The position numbers and the translations under genes were made by a program. DNA of 64,000 bases from Natrinema amylolyticum (GTDB lineage: Archaea > Halobacteriota > Halobacteria > Halobacteriales > Natrialbaceae). The notes under the pieces were generated by a model. The model searched no databases. It saw nothing but the letters and a program-made list of their open reading frames with translations, and was not told the origin of the DNA. Below, piece by piece: positions 8,932 through 17,093 of the stretch (the stretch's first letter is position 1; each line of letters starts with the position of its first letter). The DNA lies in NCBI RefSeq assembly GCF_020515625.1, contig NZ_JAIWPJ010000001.1:1984001-2048000 (forward strand), read 5' to 3'.

Positions 8932-9387
8932 ATGGCTACGATGTACGACGTTCCGGCGGACGACCTCATCGAGGCGCTCGCCGACGATCTCTCGGATCGA
9001 CTCGAGGAACCGGAGTGGGGCACGTTCGCCAAGAGCGGTGTCGCTAATGAGCTGCCACCCGAACAGGAGGACTTCTGGGCGACTCGCGCGGCGAGTCTCC
9101 TGCGGAAGGTCTCCGATCGCGGCCCCATCGGCGTCGAGCGACTCTCGACGGAGTACGGCGGTGCGAAGGGCGGCTCCAACCGCTATCGAGTCGCACCCGA
9201 CAAACGCGCCGACGGCTCGAAGAACCTGATCCGGACCATCCTCCAGCAGCTCGAGGAAGAGGATCTCGTCGAGACCGCCGAGGGCGAGGGTCGCCGGATC
9301 ACCGCCGAGGGACAGAGCCTGCTCGACGACACCGCCGGTCAGGTTCTCGAAGAGCTCGACCGTCCGGAACTCGAGCGCTACGCGTAA
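8932..9387 (+). CDS. rps19e: Ribosomal protein eS19
   Basis: 151 residues, component of the small ribosomal subunit shared by archaea and eukaryotes. Family features are MYDVPADDLIEALADDL at the start, PEWGTFAKSGVANELPP, DFWATRAASLLRKV, GPIGVERLSTEYGG and SKNLIRTILQQLEEEDLV, ending in an acidic C-terminus. ATG 8932 is preferred from the TATA spacing; ATG 8941 is also possible. It is the first gene of a unit with the PDCD5 homologue and a PPi-loop ATPase, a neighbourhood conserved in archaea. Confidence 0.97.
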   Translation: MATMYDVPADDLIEALADDLSDRLEEPEWGTFAKSGVANELPPEQEDFWATRAASLLRKVSDRGPIGVERLSTEYGGAKGGSNRYRVAPDKRADGSKNLIRTILQQLEEEDLVETAEGEGRRITAEGQSLLDDTAGQVLEELDRPELERYA

Positions 9388-9484
9388 GTGGAGATCTCGT
9401 TTTCGCGTCGGTTTCACCGCCCAGAGCCATCGCTCCCGTCGTCCGTAATCATTTTCCGGCGTGGCGGACAAGTACGTGATAACA

Positions 9485-9832
9485 ATGAGTGGCTCACCGG
9501 ACGAGGAAAAACTCGAGGAACTCCGACAGAAGAAAATGGAGCAGCTACAGGACCGCGCCGAGTCCCAGGGCGAGGGCGGACAGGAAGCAGCCCAGCAGCA
9601 GGCCGAGGCCCAGAAGAAGGCCGTACTGCGCCAGCACCTGACCGACGACGCCCGCAAGCGACTCAACACGGTCAAGATGAGCAAGCCCCAGTTCGGCGAG
9701 CAGGTCGAGCGACAGGTCGTTAGCCTCGCCCGCAGCGGCCGCATTCAGGGGAAAATCGACGACGACAAGATGAAACAGCTCCTCAAAGAGCTGAAACCCG
9801 ACTCCCAGAGCTTCGACATTCAGCGCCGGTAA
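9485..9832 (+). CDS. PDCD5-like DNA-binding protein
   Basis: 115 residues, archaeal homologue of programmed cell death protein 5, a three-helix DNA-binding protein of unclear role. It starts [20 protein letters not shown], followed by a Gln/Ala-rich helix. The conserved core reads [21 protein letters not shown] and [17 protein letters not shown]. The upstream in-frame start (9461) adds only eight residues and is less likely. The stop TAA shares its last base with the ATG of the next gene. Family members usually follow eS19, as here. Confidence 0.94.
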   Translation: MSGSPDEEKLEELRQKKMEQLQDRAESQGEGGQEAAQQQAEAQKKAVLRQHLTDDARKRLNTVKMSKPQFGEQVERQVVSLARSGRIQGKIDDDKMKQLLKELKPDSQSFDIQRR

Positions 9833-10422
9833 TGGAGCTCGGACTGCTCTACAGCGGTGGCAAAGACTCGACGCTCGCCGCGCTCTTGCTCGAGGAGTTT
9901 TACGACGTGACGCTGTTGACGGCCCACTTCGGCGTCAGTGACGACTGGAAACACGCCCGCGAGACGGCCGAGGCCGCCGGCTTCGACTTCGAGCGTCTCG
10001 AGTGCGACTCGGACGTCGCTCGCGAGGCCGTCGACCGGATCCGCGAGGACGGCTACCCGCGCAACGGCATTCAGCTGGTCCACCAGCACGCTCTCGAGCG
10101 GCTCGCGGGCAGAGAGTTCGATGCCATCGCCGACGGGACCCGCCGCGACGACCGCGTCCCGACGGTCTCACGGGCGCAGGCGCAGAGTCTCGAGGATCGC
10201 CACACCGTCGACTATATCGCGCCGCTGTCGGGGTTCGGCCGGTCGGCCGTCGACCGGCTGGTGGAGGCGCGACTGGACGTGACCGTCGGGCCGAGCGAGG
10301 AGATCGACAGGGCCGATTACGAGGCGGAGCTCCGGGCGCTCATCGCCGACGAAGAGGGACCGGCGGCGATCGCGGACTACTTCCCCGATCACGATCAGAC
10401 GTACGTGACGAAGGTTCGCTAG
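9832..10422 (+). CDS. PPi-loop ATPase (adenine nucleotide alpha-hydrolase family)
   Basis: 196 residues. The N-terminus [20 protein letters not shown] contains the SGGxDS PP-loop of N-type ATP pyrophosphatases. IADGTRRDDRVPTVSRAQAQ resembles the region lining the active site in asparagine-synthase and tRNA-modification relatives. The substrate is not known; tRNA or translation-linked modification would fit the ribosomal-operon setting, but this is inference. The start overlaps the PDCD5 stop by one base, so it is translated as part of that operon. Confidence 0.85.
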   Translation: MELGLLYSGGKDSTLAALLLEEFYDVTLLTAHFGVSDDWKHARETAEAAGFDFERLECDSDVAREAVDRIREDGYPRNGIQLVHQHALERLAGREFDAIADGTRRDDRVPTVSRAQAQSLEDRHTVDYIAPLSGFGRSAVDRLVEARLDVTVGPSEEIDRADYEAELRALIADEEGPAAIADYFPDHDQTYVTKVR

Positions 10423-10575
10423 CGCGGGCCGGGCGCGACTCACGGAACGATCTCCGGAACGATACCGCCGAATTGCGACTGTAAACCGTGCGACCTCCGA
10501 TAGACGGAGTCGAACGGTCACGCCGACCGCCCCCGAACGAAAGGATAGAAGTTCGCCGTCCCCGAACGAGTTCCC

Positions 10576-11874
10576 ATGTACGACCGGATCAAGGGCTTTC
10601 GTGACTTCTACCCCGGCGAGATGTCCGCGAGGCGGGCCACTATCGACGTTGTAGAGGACACGGCCCGCGAGTACGGGTTCCGCGAGATCGGAACGCCGGC
10701 GCTGGAGCGCGCCGAGATGTGGACCGATAAGAGCGGCGACGACATCGTCGACGAACTCTACGCCTTCGAGGACCAGAGCGGGCGCCACGTCACGCTGACG
10801 CCCGAACTGACGCCGACCGTCGCCCGGATGGTCGTCGCGAAACAGCAGGAGCTCTCGAAGCCGATCAAGTGGGTCTCTACGCGCCCGTTCTGGCGCTACG
10901 AGCAGGTCCAGCAGGGCCGTTACCGGGAGTTTTACCAGACCAACGTCGACATCTTCGGCTCCTCGGAGCCCGAGGCCGACGCCGAGATTCTCGCGTGGGC
11001 GGCCGACGCCCTGACCGGCCTCGGACTCACCGGCGAGCACTTCGAGTTCCGCATCTCCCACCGTGACATCCTCGGGGGCGTCCTCGAGAGCTACGACACC
11101 GACGTCGACACGGAGGCCGCGATTCGCGCGGTCGACAAGTCCGACAAGATTTCCCAGGCCGAGTATCACGACCTGCTGATCGAGGCCGGTCTGTCGGCCG
11201 AGCAGGCCGCCGAGTTCGACGACCTCATCGCCGGCGGCGATCTCGACGAAGTCGAAGCGTTCGCCGACACCGAGCGCGTGACGGCGGCCGTCGACAACCT
11301 CCAGAACGTGCTCGCCGCCGCCGAGGACTTCGGCGCTCGCGAGTACTGTACCGTCTCGCTCGAGACGGCCCGCGGGCTGGACTACTACACCGGCGTCGTC
11401 TTCGAGTGTTTCGACTCGGCCGGCGAGGTCTCCCGGTCGATCTTCGGCGGCGGTCGCTACGACGATCTCATCGAGAGCTTCGGCGGCCAGCCGACGCCCG
11501 CGGTGGGCGTCGCACCGGGTCACGCGACGCTGTCACTGCTCTGCCAGCGGGCGGGCGTCTGGCCCGACGAGGAGGTGACGACCGACTACTACGTCCTGCA
11601 GATCGGGGACACGCGAGCGGACGCGGCCCGGATCGTTCGAGAACTACGCGACCGGGGCCACGTCGTCGAGACCGATATCGCCGGTCGCTCGTTCGGCGCA
11701 CAGCTCGATTACGCCGACTCGATCAACGCGGAGACGGTCGTCATCGTCGGCGAACAGGACCTCGCGAACGACGAGGTCACGATCAAGGACATGGAGTCGG
11801 GCGACCAGACGCAGGTCCCGGTCGACGAGTTCCCGGGTGACCGCGAGCGACCGACGTTCGAGGACCTCGCGTAA
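10576..11874 (+). CDS. hisS: Histidyl-tRNA synthetase
   Basis: 432 residues, class II aminoacyl-tRNA synthetase. Motif 1 region: GFRDFYPGEM and FREIGTPALERAEMW. Motif 2: WRYEQVQQGRYREFYQTN. HisRS-specific ARGLDYYTGVVFE, then motif 3 GGGRYDDLI. The C-terminal anticodon-binding domain (about 330-425) reads YYVLQIGDTRADAARIVREL and NAETVVIVGEQDLANDEVTI. Full length for the archaeal family. Transcribed alone; a weak GGATAGAAG element lies about 30 bp before the ATG. Confidence 0.97.
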   Translation: MYDRIKGFRDFYPGEMSARRATIDVVEDTAREYGFREIGTPALERAEMWTDKSGDDIVDELYAFEDQSGRHVTLTPELTPTVARMVVAKQQELSKPIKWVSTRPFWRYEQVQQGRYREFYQTNVDIFGSSEPEADAEILAWAADALTGLGLTGEHFEFRISHRDILGGVLESYDTDVDTEAAIRAVDKSDKISQAEYHDLLIEAGLSAEQAAEFDDLIAGGDLDEVEAFADTERVTAAVDNLQNVLAAAEDFGAREYCTVSLETARGLDYYTGVVFECFDSAGEVSRSIFGGGRYDDLIESFGGQPTPAVGVAPGHATLSLLCQRAGVWPDEEVTTDYYVLQIGDTRADAARIVRELRDRGHVVETDIAGRSFGAQLDYADSINAETVVIVGEQDLANDEVTIKDMESGDQTQVPVDEFPGDRERPTFEDLA

Positions 11875-12006
11875 GCGAAGGCGTTCGGCTCGGGTATTTA
11901 AAGCCCCTCTATCGAGTGGGTGATTCGGTCCGGTTCCCCAGAATCGGGAACTGAAGGCGGTATTAACGTCTGAGAGCGCCAATCATCACTCGTGAGGTGA
12001 CGACAA

Positions 12007-12540
12007 ATGTCTACTAACGAAGCCACCGTTCAGTGGCTCGGCAGGCGGGAAGAGTTCGAGTACGCCGATTCGGTCGCCGGCTACGTGCTGGTGGTGGTGC
12101 GGCTGCTCGTCGGCTACTGGTTCCTCCACTCGGGGTGGACCAAGTTCGCGTTCGTCGCGGGAGAGCCGTTCAACGCGGCGGGCTACCTGCAGAACGCCCA
12201 ATCGCCGATCGCCGGCCTCTTCGAGGTCGTTGCCGGGACACCCTGGCTGCTCGAGGTCACCAACGTGATGATCCCTGTCGGAGAGTTCTGCATCGGGCTG
12301 GGGCTCATCCTCGGGGCGCTCGTGCGGCTGGCCGCCTTCTTCGGCGGCGTCTTGATGACGTTGTTCTACCTGGGCAACGCCGACTGGGCGCATGGCTATG
12401 TCAACGGGGACCTGCTCGGGCTCCTCATGTTCGTGATCGTGGGCGTCTTCGCCGCGGGTCGAATCCTCGGCGTCGACGCCCACCTCGAGAAGACCGAGTT
12501 CGTCCGACGCCGGCCGTGGCTGCGATACCTCCTCGGCTGA
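12007..12540 (+). CDS. DoxX family membrane protein
   Basis: 177 residues. Four hydrophobic segments (about 22-45, 75-95, 95-120, 125-150) and the DoxX pattern YWFLHSGWTKF, YLQNAQSPIAGLFEVVAG, VGEFCIGLGLILGALVRLA and GVLMTLFYLGNADW identify the family. In other organisms DoxX proteins belong to quinone-linked oxidoreductases or redox-stress complexes; no partner is adjacent here. GAGGTGA at 11993 may be a Shine-Dalgarno site. TATA-like elements lie at about 11893 and 11960. Confidence 0.9.
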   Translation: MSTNEATVQWLGRREEFEYADSVAGYVLVVVRLLVGYWFLHSGWTKFAFVAGEPFNAAGYLQNAQSPIAGLFEVVAGTPWLLEVTNVMIPVGEFCIGLGLILGALVRLAAFFGGVLMTLFYLGNADWAHGYVNGDLLGLLMFVIVGVFAAGRILGVDAHLEKTEFVRRRPWLRYLLG

Positions 12541-12554
12541 CGGCCGAGGGCGGG

Positions 12555-12767
12555 CTACCGTTTTTTCGAGGGCTCACGAACGGTTTCGGGGGCCTCGTCC
12601 GTCGCCTCCGTTCGCTCATCGGCGAGGCGCTCCTCCGCGTCGCACCGCTCGACCGGCGAGTGACCGGTCTCGACGAAGTGGTCGATCATCGCCCGACTGA
12701 GTTCGCTCTCGTCGTCCCCATCGGTCCGGTACTGCCACTCGCACTCACCACAGTACGCACTCGGCAC
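12555..12767 (-). CDS. Small Cys/His protein, putative zinc-binding
   Basis: 70 residues with a GTG start. A likely zinc site is formed by YCGECEW near the N-terminus and HFVETGHSP at about 30-38, a C-x2-C...H-x5-H spacing like a single zinc finger. An acidic tail ends PSKKR. It resembles the many tiny haloarchaeal zinc-finger proteins. No function is known. It is convergent with the DoxX gene; the T6 tract at 12561-12566 overlaps its 3' end and could terminate the DoxX message. Confidence 0.65.
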   Translation of the reverse strand: MPSAYCGECEWQYRTDGDDESELSRAMIDHFVETGHSPVERCDAEERLADERTEATDEAPETVREPSKKR

Positions 12768-12820
12768 GAGTGATCCGTCGAACGGCGCTCTAATGAACGG
12801 TAGGGTTCACACGGTAGCAT

Positions 12821-12879
12821 CTTATTTAAGCCAGTGAGCTGACGTCCCTCACCGCAGGTCCCACCATTAACTACGGTGG
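12821..12879 (+). promoter_or_regulatory. Promoter region of the sulfatase gene
   Basis: CTTATTTAAG at 12821-12830 is a good TATA box and would give a leader of about 45 nt. A second element, CATTAACTAC (12864), would give a leaderless start at ATG 12896. CCACC...GGTGG (12861-12879) forms a small inverted repeat around it. Confidence 0.4.
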
Positions 12880-12895
12880 CGGTGTACCTCGCCCG

Positions 12896-14380
12896 ATGGC
12901 CGACGCTGACGCCGACACCCGTCCGAACGTCCTCTTCGTCCTCACCGATCAGGAGCGATACGACTGCAGCGCACCCGAGGGGCCACCGGTCGAGACGCCC
13001 GCGATCGATCGCCTCTCGAGCGAGGGGGTACGCTTCGACCGGGCGTTCACGCCGATCAGCATCTGCTCAAGCGCCCGCGCGTCACTGTTGACCGGGAAGT
13101 TCCCCCACGGTCACGGGATGCTGAACAACTGTCACGAGCCGGACGCGATCCGGGCGAACCTGCCCGACGACCTGCCGACGTTCTCGGAGGAACTCGTCGC
13201 GGCGGGCTACGACCTCACCTATACGGGCAAGTGGCACGCCGGCCGCGACCAGACGCCCGCCGACTTCGGCTTCTCGTATCTCGGCGGCAGCGACGAACAT
13301 CACGACGACATCGACGAGGCGTTCCGCGAGTACCGCGAAGAGCGAGGGACCCCCGTGGGCGAGGCGGATCTCGCAGAGGAAATCTACACCGGCGACGATC
13401 CGAGAGACGGCTCCGAGGGGACGTTCGTCGCCGCGAAGACGTCCGTCGACGTCGAAGACACGCGAGCTTACTTCCTCGCCGAGCGGACGATCGGCGCGAT
13501 CGAGGACCACGCCGACGGCGACCGGGACGTCCCCTTCTTCCACCGGGCCGACTTCTACGGTCCCCACCACCCCTACGTCGTCCCGGAGCCGTACGCCTCG
13601 ATGTACGACCCCGACGAGATCGAGCCGCCGGCGAGCTACGCCGAGACCTACGACGGGAAACCGCAGGTCCAGGAGAACTATCTCGCCTACCGCGGCGTCA
13701 CCGATTTCGACTGGGATCTCTGGGCCGAAGCGCTCGCGAAGTACTGGGGCTTCGTCACGCTGATCGACCACCAGCTCGAGCGGATCCTCGAGACGCTCGA
13801 TGAGCGCGGACTGGCCGACGAGACGGTCGTGATCCACGCGTCGGACCACGGCGACTTCGCCGGGAGCCACCGACAGTTCAACAAGGGGCCGCTGATGTAC
13901 GACGACACCTATCGCATCCCCCTGCAGGTTCGGTGGCCGGGCGTCGCCGATACGGGCGCGACCTGTGAGGTCCCGGTTCACCTCCACGACCTCGCGGCGA
14001 CGTTCCTCGAGATGGCGGACGTTCCCGCCCCCGATGCGTTCGATTCCCGGAGTCTGGTGCCGATCCTCGAGAACGGCGGCGATCTGCCGACCGACGCGGA
14101 GTGGGCGGAATCGACGTTCGCGCAGTATCACGGCGACGAGTTCGGCCTCTACAGCCAGCGAATGGTCCGCACGGATCGCTACAAATACGTCTACAACGGG
14201 CCCGATATCGACGAACTGTACGATCTCGAGACAGACTCAGCGGAACTGCACAACCTGATCGACCACCCCGAATACGACGAGGTGCGACGAGACATGCGGG
14301 ACCGACTGGTCGAATGGATGCATGAGACGGACGATCCGAATCGCGCGTGGGTGACGGACGTACTCGAGAACGCGCCATAG
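12896..14380 (+). CDS. Sulfatase family hydrolase (alkaline phosphatase superfamily)
   Basis: 494 residues, no signal peptide, so cytoplasmic. N-terminal NVLFVLTDQERYD gives the metal-binding Asp. The nucleophile region reads ISICSSARASLLTGK with Cys57, the residue converted to formylglycine in type I sulfatases; the usual C-x-P-x-R is here C-S-S-A-R. TGKWHAG, HASDHGDFAG and KGPLMYDDTYRIPLQVRWPG are the further family motifs. The substrate cannot be told; a sulfated glycan or choline-sulfate-like ester is possible, and phosphonate or phosphodiester hydrolysis also occurs in the family. It converges on the 14.5-22.6 kb array. Confidence 0.9.
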   Translation: MADADADTRPNVLFVLTDQERYDCSAPEGPPVETPAIDRLSSEGVRFDRAFTPISICSSARASLLTGKFPHGHGMLNNCHEPDAIRANLPDDLPTFSEELVAAGYDLTYTGKWHAGRDQTPADFGFSYLGGSDEHHDDIDEAFREYREERGTPVGEADLAEEIYTGDDPRDGSEGTFVAAKTSVDVEDTRAYFLAERTIGAIEDHADGDRDVPFFHRADFYGPHHPYVVPEPYASMYDPDEIEPPASYAETYDGKPQVQENYLAYRGVTDFDWDLWAEALAKYWGFVTLIDHQLERILETLDERGLADETVVIHASDHGDFAGSHRQFNKGPLMYDDTYRIPLQVRWPGVADTGATCEVPVHLHDLAATFLEMADVPAPDAFDSRSLVPILENGGDLPTDAEWAESTFAQYHGDEFGLYSQRMVRTDRYKYVYNGPDIDELYDLETDSAELHNLIDHPEYDEVRRDMRDRLVEWMHETDDPNRAWVTDVLENAP

Positions 14381-14549
14381 GGTCCACGGCTCACTCTCGA
14401 GCAGCGGGTGTTGGAAATAGTATCACCGGATCGCATTCTCTTTGACTCGTTGAGTAGACGGTCCAGTCTGCTCGATCAGCCGCTGGAGCAGATCCGCCGA
14501 CGCCAGTTCCGTATCAGTCGTCGCTGGCCCGGTGTCAGACGGGGATTAC

Positions 14550-15446
14550 TTACCACGGTTCCCACGACTGGATCGTCGCTTCACTGGACCAGTACTCGTC
14601 GTACAGCGAACAGAACTTCTGACACTGGAACCCCTGGTAGGTTCCCCAACCCTGTGCCCGGAACGGAACCGGCGGTTTCACGCCCATCAGCAGGAACCGA
14701 TCCCGAATCTGATAGGCCAGATGCGAGACGATATAATGCTGGAAGGAGTCGACGGACGCCGGATCGAACGTCATCAGTTCGACCCGAACATCTGGCTCGC
14801 GATCGAGTGGCTGCTCGCCGTGATCGACCTGTTCGTTTCCCTGACCGTCGTTATGGAGAGTGTGTATCCCTGACACGGCCTCAATCTCGAACTCGAGGTC
14901 GTCCATCTCCTTGAGCGGAATATCGCCGTCATCTAGTGCAGGAGAATCCGCATCGCCCTCGAAGCGCCCGAGGAATTGCTCGAGGACCGGCGGCTCGAAC
15001 TTGATCGGATCCGGCTCGAGATACACATCCTGCTGGTAGACGATCGCGTCGTCGGGATCGGCATCCGGGAACGGCAGGTCGACGGATGAGTCGTCATAGT
15101 GTCGCTGGAGGCGCTCCTCGAGGTCGCCGAGGTTCTCCTCGAACGTCGTCTCGGACAGCGCGGCGATCCCGAGGAGTGCCGCCATCAGTCGATCAGGGTT
15201 CTCGGTTGGCGGAACAGCGTCGTACCCTCGCTCGCGGTAGACGTGCCAGCGGGCGTAGCGGCGAGTCTGATCGACATGTTCGCACTCCTCTCGTGTTCGT
15301 AGAGCAGGATTGTCAGCGTATACTCCGCATTGATGATGTTTGATTTCGCTATTAAATTCCATTTCAATGACGTGCTCGGAATCGCTATTGTCGAGGAGAT
15401 TAACCCCGACACGTTCAGTATTTTCACCAGTGATGACGGCTTTCAT
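14550..15446 (-). CDS. Partner protein D of DUF4157 cassette (unknown family, class 2)
   Basis: 298 residues; I do not recognise the family. It is one of four paralogues in the array, each directly after a DUF4157-type tail. Shared features are a beta-rich start of about 60 residues, TRRYARWHVYRERGYD, an NPDRLMAALLGIA helix, SSVDLPFPDADPDD, YQQDVYLEPDP, EAVSGIHTLHNDG and LDREPDVRVELMTFDP. They end with SHLAYQIRDRFLLMGVKPP near the C-terminus. Its middle matches partner C (class 2), not A or B. The ATG overlaps the stop of a 55-codon ORF in an ATGA. Chaperone/adaptor or immunity roles would both fit; neither is shown. Confidence 0.9.
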   Translation of the reverse strand: MKAVITGENTERVGVNLLDNSDSEHVIEMEFNSEIKHHQCGVYADNPALRTREECEHVDQTRRYARWHVYRERGYDAVPPTENPDRLMAALLGIAALSETTFEENLGDLEERLQRHYDDSSVDLPFPDADPDDAIVYQQDVYLEPDPIKFEPPVLEQFLGRFEGDADSPALDDGDIPLKEMDDLEFEIEAVSGIHTLHNDGQGNEQVDHGEQPLDREPDVRVELMTFDPASVDSFQHYIVSHLAYQIRDRFLLMGVKPPVPFRAQGWGTYQGFQCQKFCSLYDEYWSSEATIQSWEPW

Positions 15447-15610
15447 TGCTTCACTTCACCCGCTTTACCGACACCCATTGAATCATCCTCGAGCCAAGTA
15501 CCTGCCCGAATCTCCTGTTCGATTTGTTCGGCACGTTCCTCGAGGGTTCCGTTAATCTGTCGCCAGATATTCTTTAGGTCATCAAGGCTCTTGATATCGC
15601 CTCGACGCAT
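15443..15610 (-). CDS. Split-off C-terminal end of DUF4157 protein D (small ORF)
   Basis: 55 residues, beginning MRRGDIKSLDDLKNIWRQ. It is in the same frame as the DUF4157-D gene, separated by one TAG (15623-15625) and four codons. Its IWRQINGTLEERAEQIEQEI aligns with NWGKIDGDIVERAIKLREEL at the end of cassette C protein, where the chain is continuous. Its stop overlaps the start of partner D (ATGA), as in cassette A where the carrier stop overlaps its partner start. It is therefore the true tail end of effector D, now either translated separately or lost to a nonsense mutation. Confidence 0.75.
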   Translation of the reverse strand: MRRGDIKSLDDLKNIWRQINGTLEERAEQIEQEIRAGTWLEDDSMGVGKAGEVKQ

Positions 15611-15622
15611 CTGACCGATCGT

Positions 15623-17026
15623 CTATTTTCCTCGTTTATCAACGTCGATTCCAGCTGCTTTGGGGCCTTTAGTGGCCAGCGCGACGAGTTGGGGAGCAGC
15701 AGTGATCTTCAGGATTTTCTTGATCGTTCCCCAGGCAACCTTGTCCCAAGTGTCGAGTTCGATGTTGCCGTTCAGCATACGCCGCTGATCGTCGGTCAGA
15801 CCGATATCGTCGAGATCCTCATCGATACTGGATTTGAGATCTTGGATGTCAGACTTGAGGGACGCCTCGGACGGGAATCGTTTTGCCGTTTCCCTTGCTC
15901 CAGGTGAATTCGATGTCTGCAATTCCCGTTTTGTATCCAGATCTGCTTGCTTGTCTTGCTTTTCGATGGCCTCGTTTGCAACACCGTGGAGATGAGCCAA
16001 CCGGTTTGCGTTCTGTTGCTGCCGAAATTCACTGGCCTCGCCGCTCTCGTTTTCAGCCTCGAACAGGGCGATCGCCTCGAAGAGTTTGTCCTCTGGGAGC
16101 CGCTGAACATGCACCTCCGTCCCGGCCATCCGCTGAATTCCCAGTTCTCCGCCCTGCGTCACTCGCTGGGCAGTTTCCTCCGCCTCCCGCTCTAACTGCG
16201 GATCCGGATCGATCTCGAGGCCGAGATCCTCCTGGGGCAGCATCGACACCGCACCGCCAGTCTGTTGGCGCACGTGGGCTAACTCGTGAGCCAGGACGTG
16301 CTGACCTTCCGGCGACGATGGGTCGTACTCGCCGGAATTAAACGCGACGTGATTCCCGACCGTGAACGCCCGCGCATTGATCTGCTCACAGGCCTGCGCG
16401 GCTTTTGGCCCAGTGTGAATTCGAACGTCACCCAGTGAATCACCCATCCGGTCTTCCACTGCCCGCCGGATCGACGTATCCAGCGATCGGCCGGGTGAGG
16501 AAATGACGTCTCGAACGCCCTCTGGAACCTGTGTCTCACCGGCCGCGCCGCTCTGAGCCCCGCCTTCCGCACTGCGCTGGAGTGCGCTCGAGGCACCACG
16601 ACTCGGTTGGTTTCCGAGATGGGGTCCGCTGACTGTCCGAGACGGTCCCGTTCCGGTCGATTCTTTGATTCGCTGAACGCGCTCGGCAGCGCCCAACCCG
16701 CTAGTCGATGTCGGCCCGAGACTCGAGTCGGTTTGTTGTTTCACGCGCTGGAGGCGTGCGGCAGCATCCAGTGCGCCGATCGAGTCCGAAGCGGTCTCCG
16801 ATTGTGACGAGTCGGTGTGTTCTTTCAGTCGCTGCACTCGCTCTGCCGTCGACCCGAGCGAGCCCAGCGACGCAGGCATCTCTGCTGAGTCCGCCGGTGT
16901 CGTCCCCTTGTCACTCGTTCGGTGTACTGATACGCTCGGGTCAGTGGACTGTTGTCGCTGAACCGAGGACGAGGAGTCGGTCTCCTCGTCGGACGAGTGT
17001 CCCGAACGCGAAGAATATCGTCCCAT
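15623..17026 (-). CDS. DUF4157 polymorphic effector-like protein D
   Basis: 467 residues. It starts MGRYSSRSG, the same start as protein A, so ATG 17026 is preferred to one 17 codons upstream. Residues 1-170 are disordered (Ser, Thr, Gln) with three repeats of the type ERVQRLKEHTDSS. DUF4157 follows: IRRAVEDRMGDSLGDVRIHTG, ARAFTVGNHVAFNSGEYDP and the zinc motif HELAH at 247-251. A border motif GELGIQRMAGTEVHVQR ends at residue 309; the tail (310-467) is variable and related to cassette C. DUF4157 is known from effectors of extracellular contractile injection systems. The TAG at 15623 removes the last ~60 residues relative to cassette C. Confidence 0.9.
   Translation of the reverse strand: MGRYSSRSGHSSDEETDSSSSVQRQQSTDPSVSVHRTSDKGTTPADSAEMPASLGSLGSTAERVQRLKEHTDSSQSETASDSIGALDAAARLQRVKQQTDSSLGPTSTSGLGAAERVQRIKESTGTGPSRTVSGPHLGNQPSRGASSALQRSAEGGAQSGAAGETQVPEGVRDVISSPGRSLDTSIRRAVEDRMGDSLGDVRIHTGPKAAQACEQINARAFTVGNHVAFNSGEYDPSSPEGQHVLAHELAHVRQQTGGAVSMLPQEDLGLEIDPDPQLEREAEETAQRVTQGGELGIQRMAGTEVHVQRLPEDKLFEAIALFEAENESGEASEFRQQQNANRLAHLHGVANEAIEKQDKQADLDTKRELQTSNSPGARETAKRFPSEASLKSDIQDLKSSIDEDLDDIGLTDDQRRMLNGNIELDTWDKVAWGTIKKILKITAAPQLVALATKGPKAAGIDVDKRGK
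16191..16249. repeat. 59-bp tract identical to 20188-20246
   Basis: This segment of the DUF4157-D gene, coding for the region just after HELAH, is base-for-base the same as 20188-20246 in the cassette B remnant. Flanking positions differ. Identity at all third positions points to recent exchange between cassettes. Confidence 0.8.
16296..16369. repeat. 74-bp tract identical to 21962-22035
   Basis: This part of the DUF4157-D gene, just upstream of HELAH in the protein, is identical to 21962-22035 in the DUF4157-A gene, while sequence to both sides has diverged. It is a likely gene-conversion tract. Confidence 0.8.
16660..16850 (-). repeat. Three LQRVK-type repeats in N-terminus of protein D
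   Basis: Coding repeats with the consensus (A/E)R(V/L)QR(L/V/I)K(E/Q)xTDSS, spaced about 25-28 residues apart. Protein A carries a single related copy (LLQRVKEDDG, near 22345). They could be short binding motifs for a loading factor. Confidence 0.6.
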
Positions 17027-17093
17027 CGGCTCACTCTTTGGTTCGGGCCTGTTCAGTTGAAACAGTGCGATAATCACTATTAGTACACTTGAA

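Noticed and set aside
14381-14549. A further cassette remnant between the sulfatase and partner D
   Set aside because: No carrier, border or partner motif could be read in the 169 bp.
15623-15625. TAG read as pyrrolysine
   Set aside because: No pyl genes are in view and haloarchaea are not known for general TAG recoding; nonsense mutation or re-initiation is simpler.
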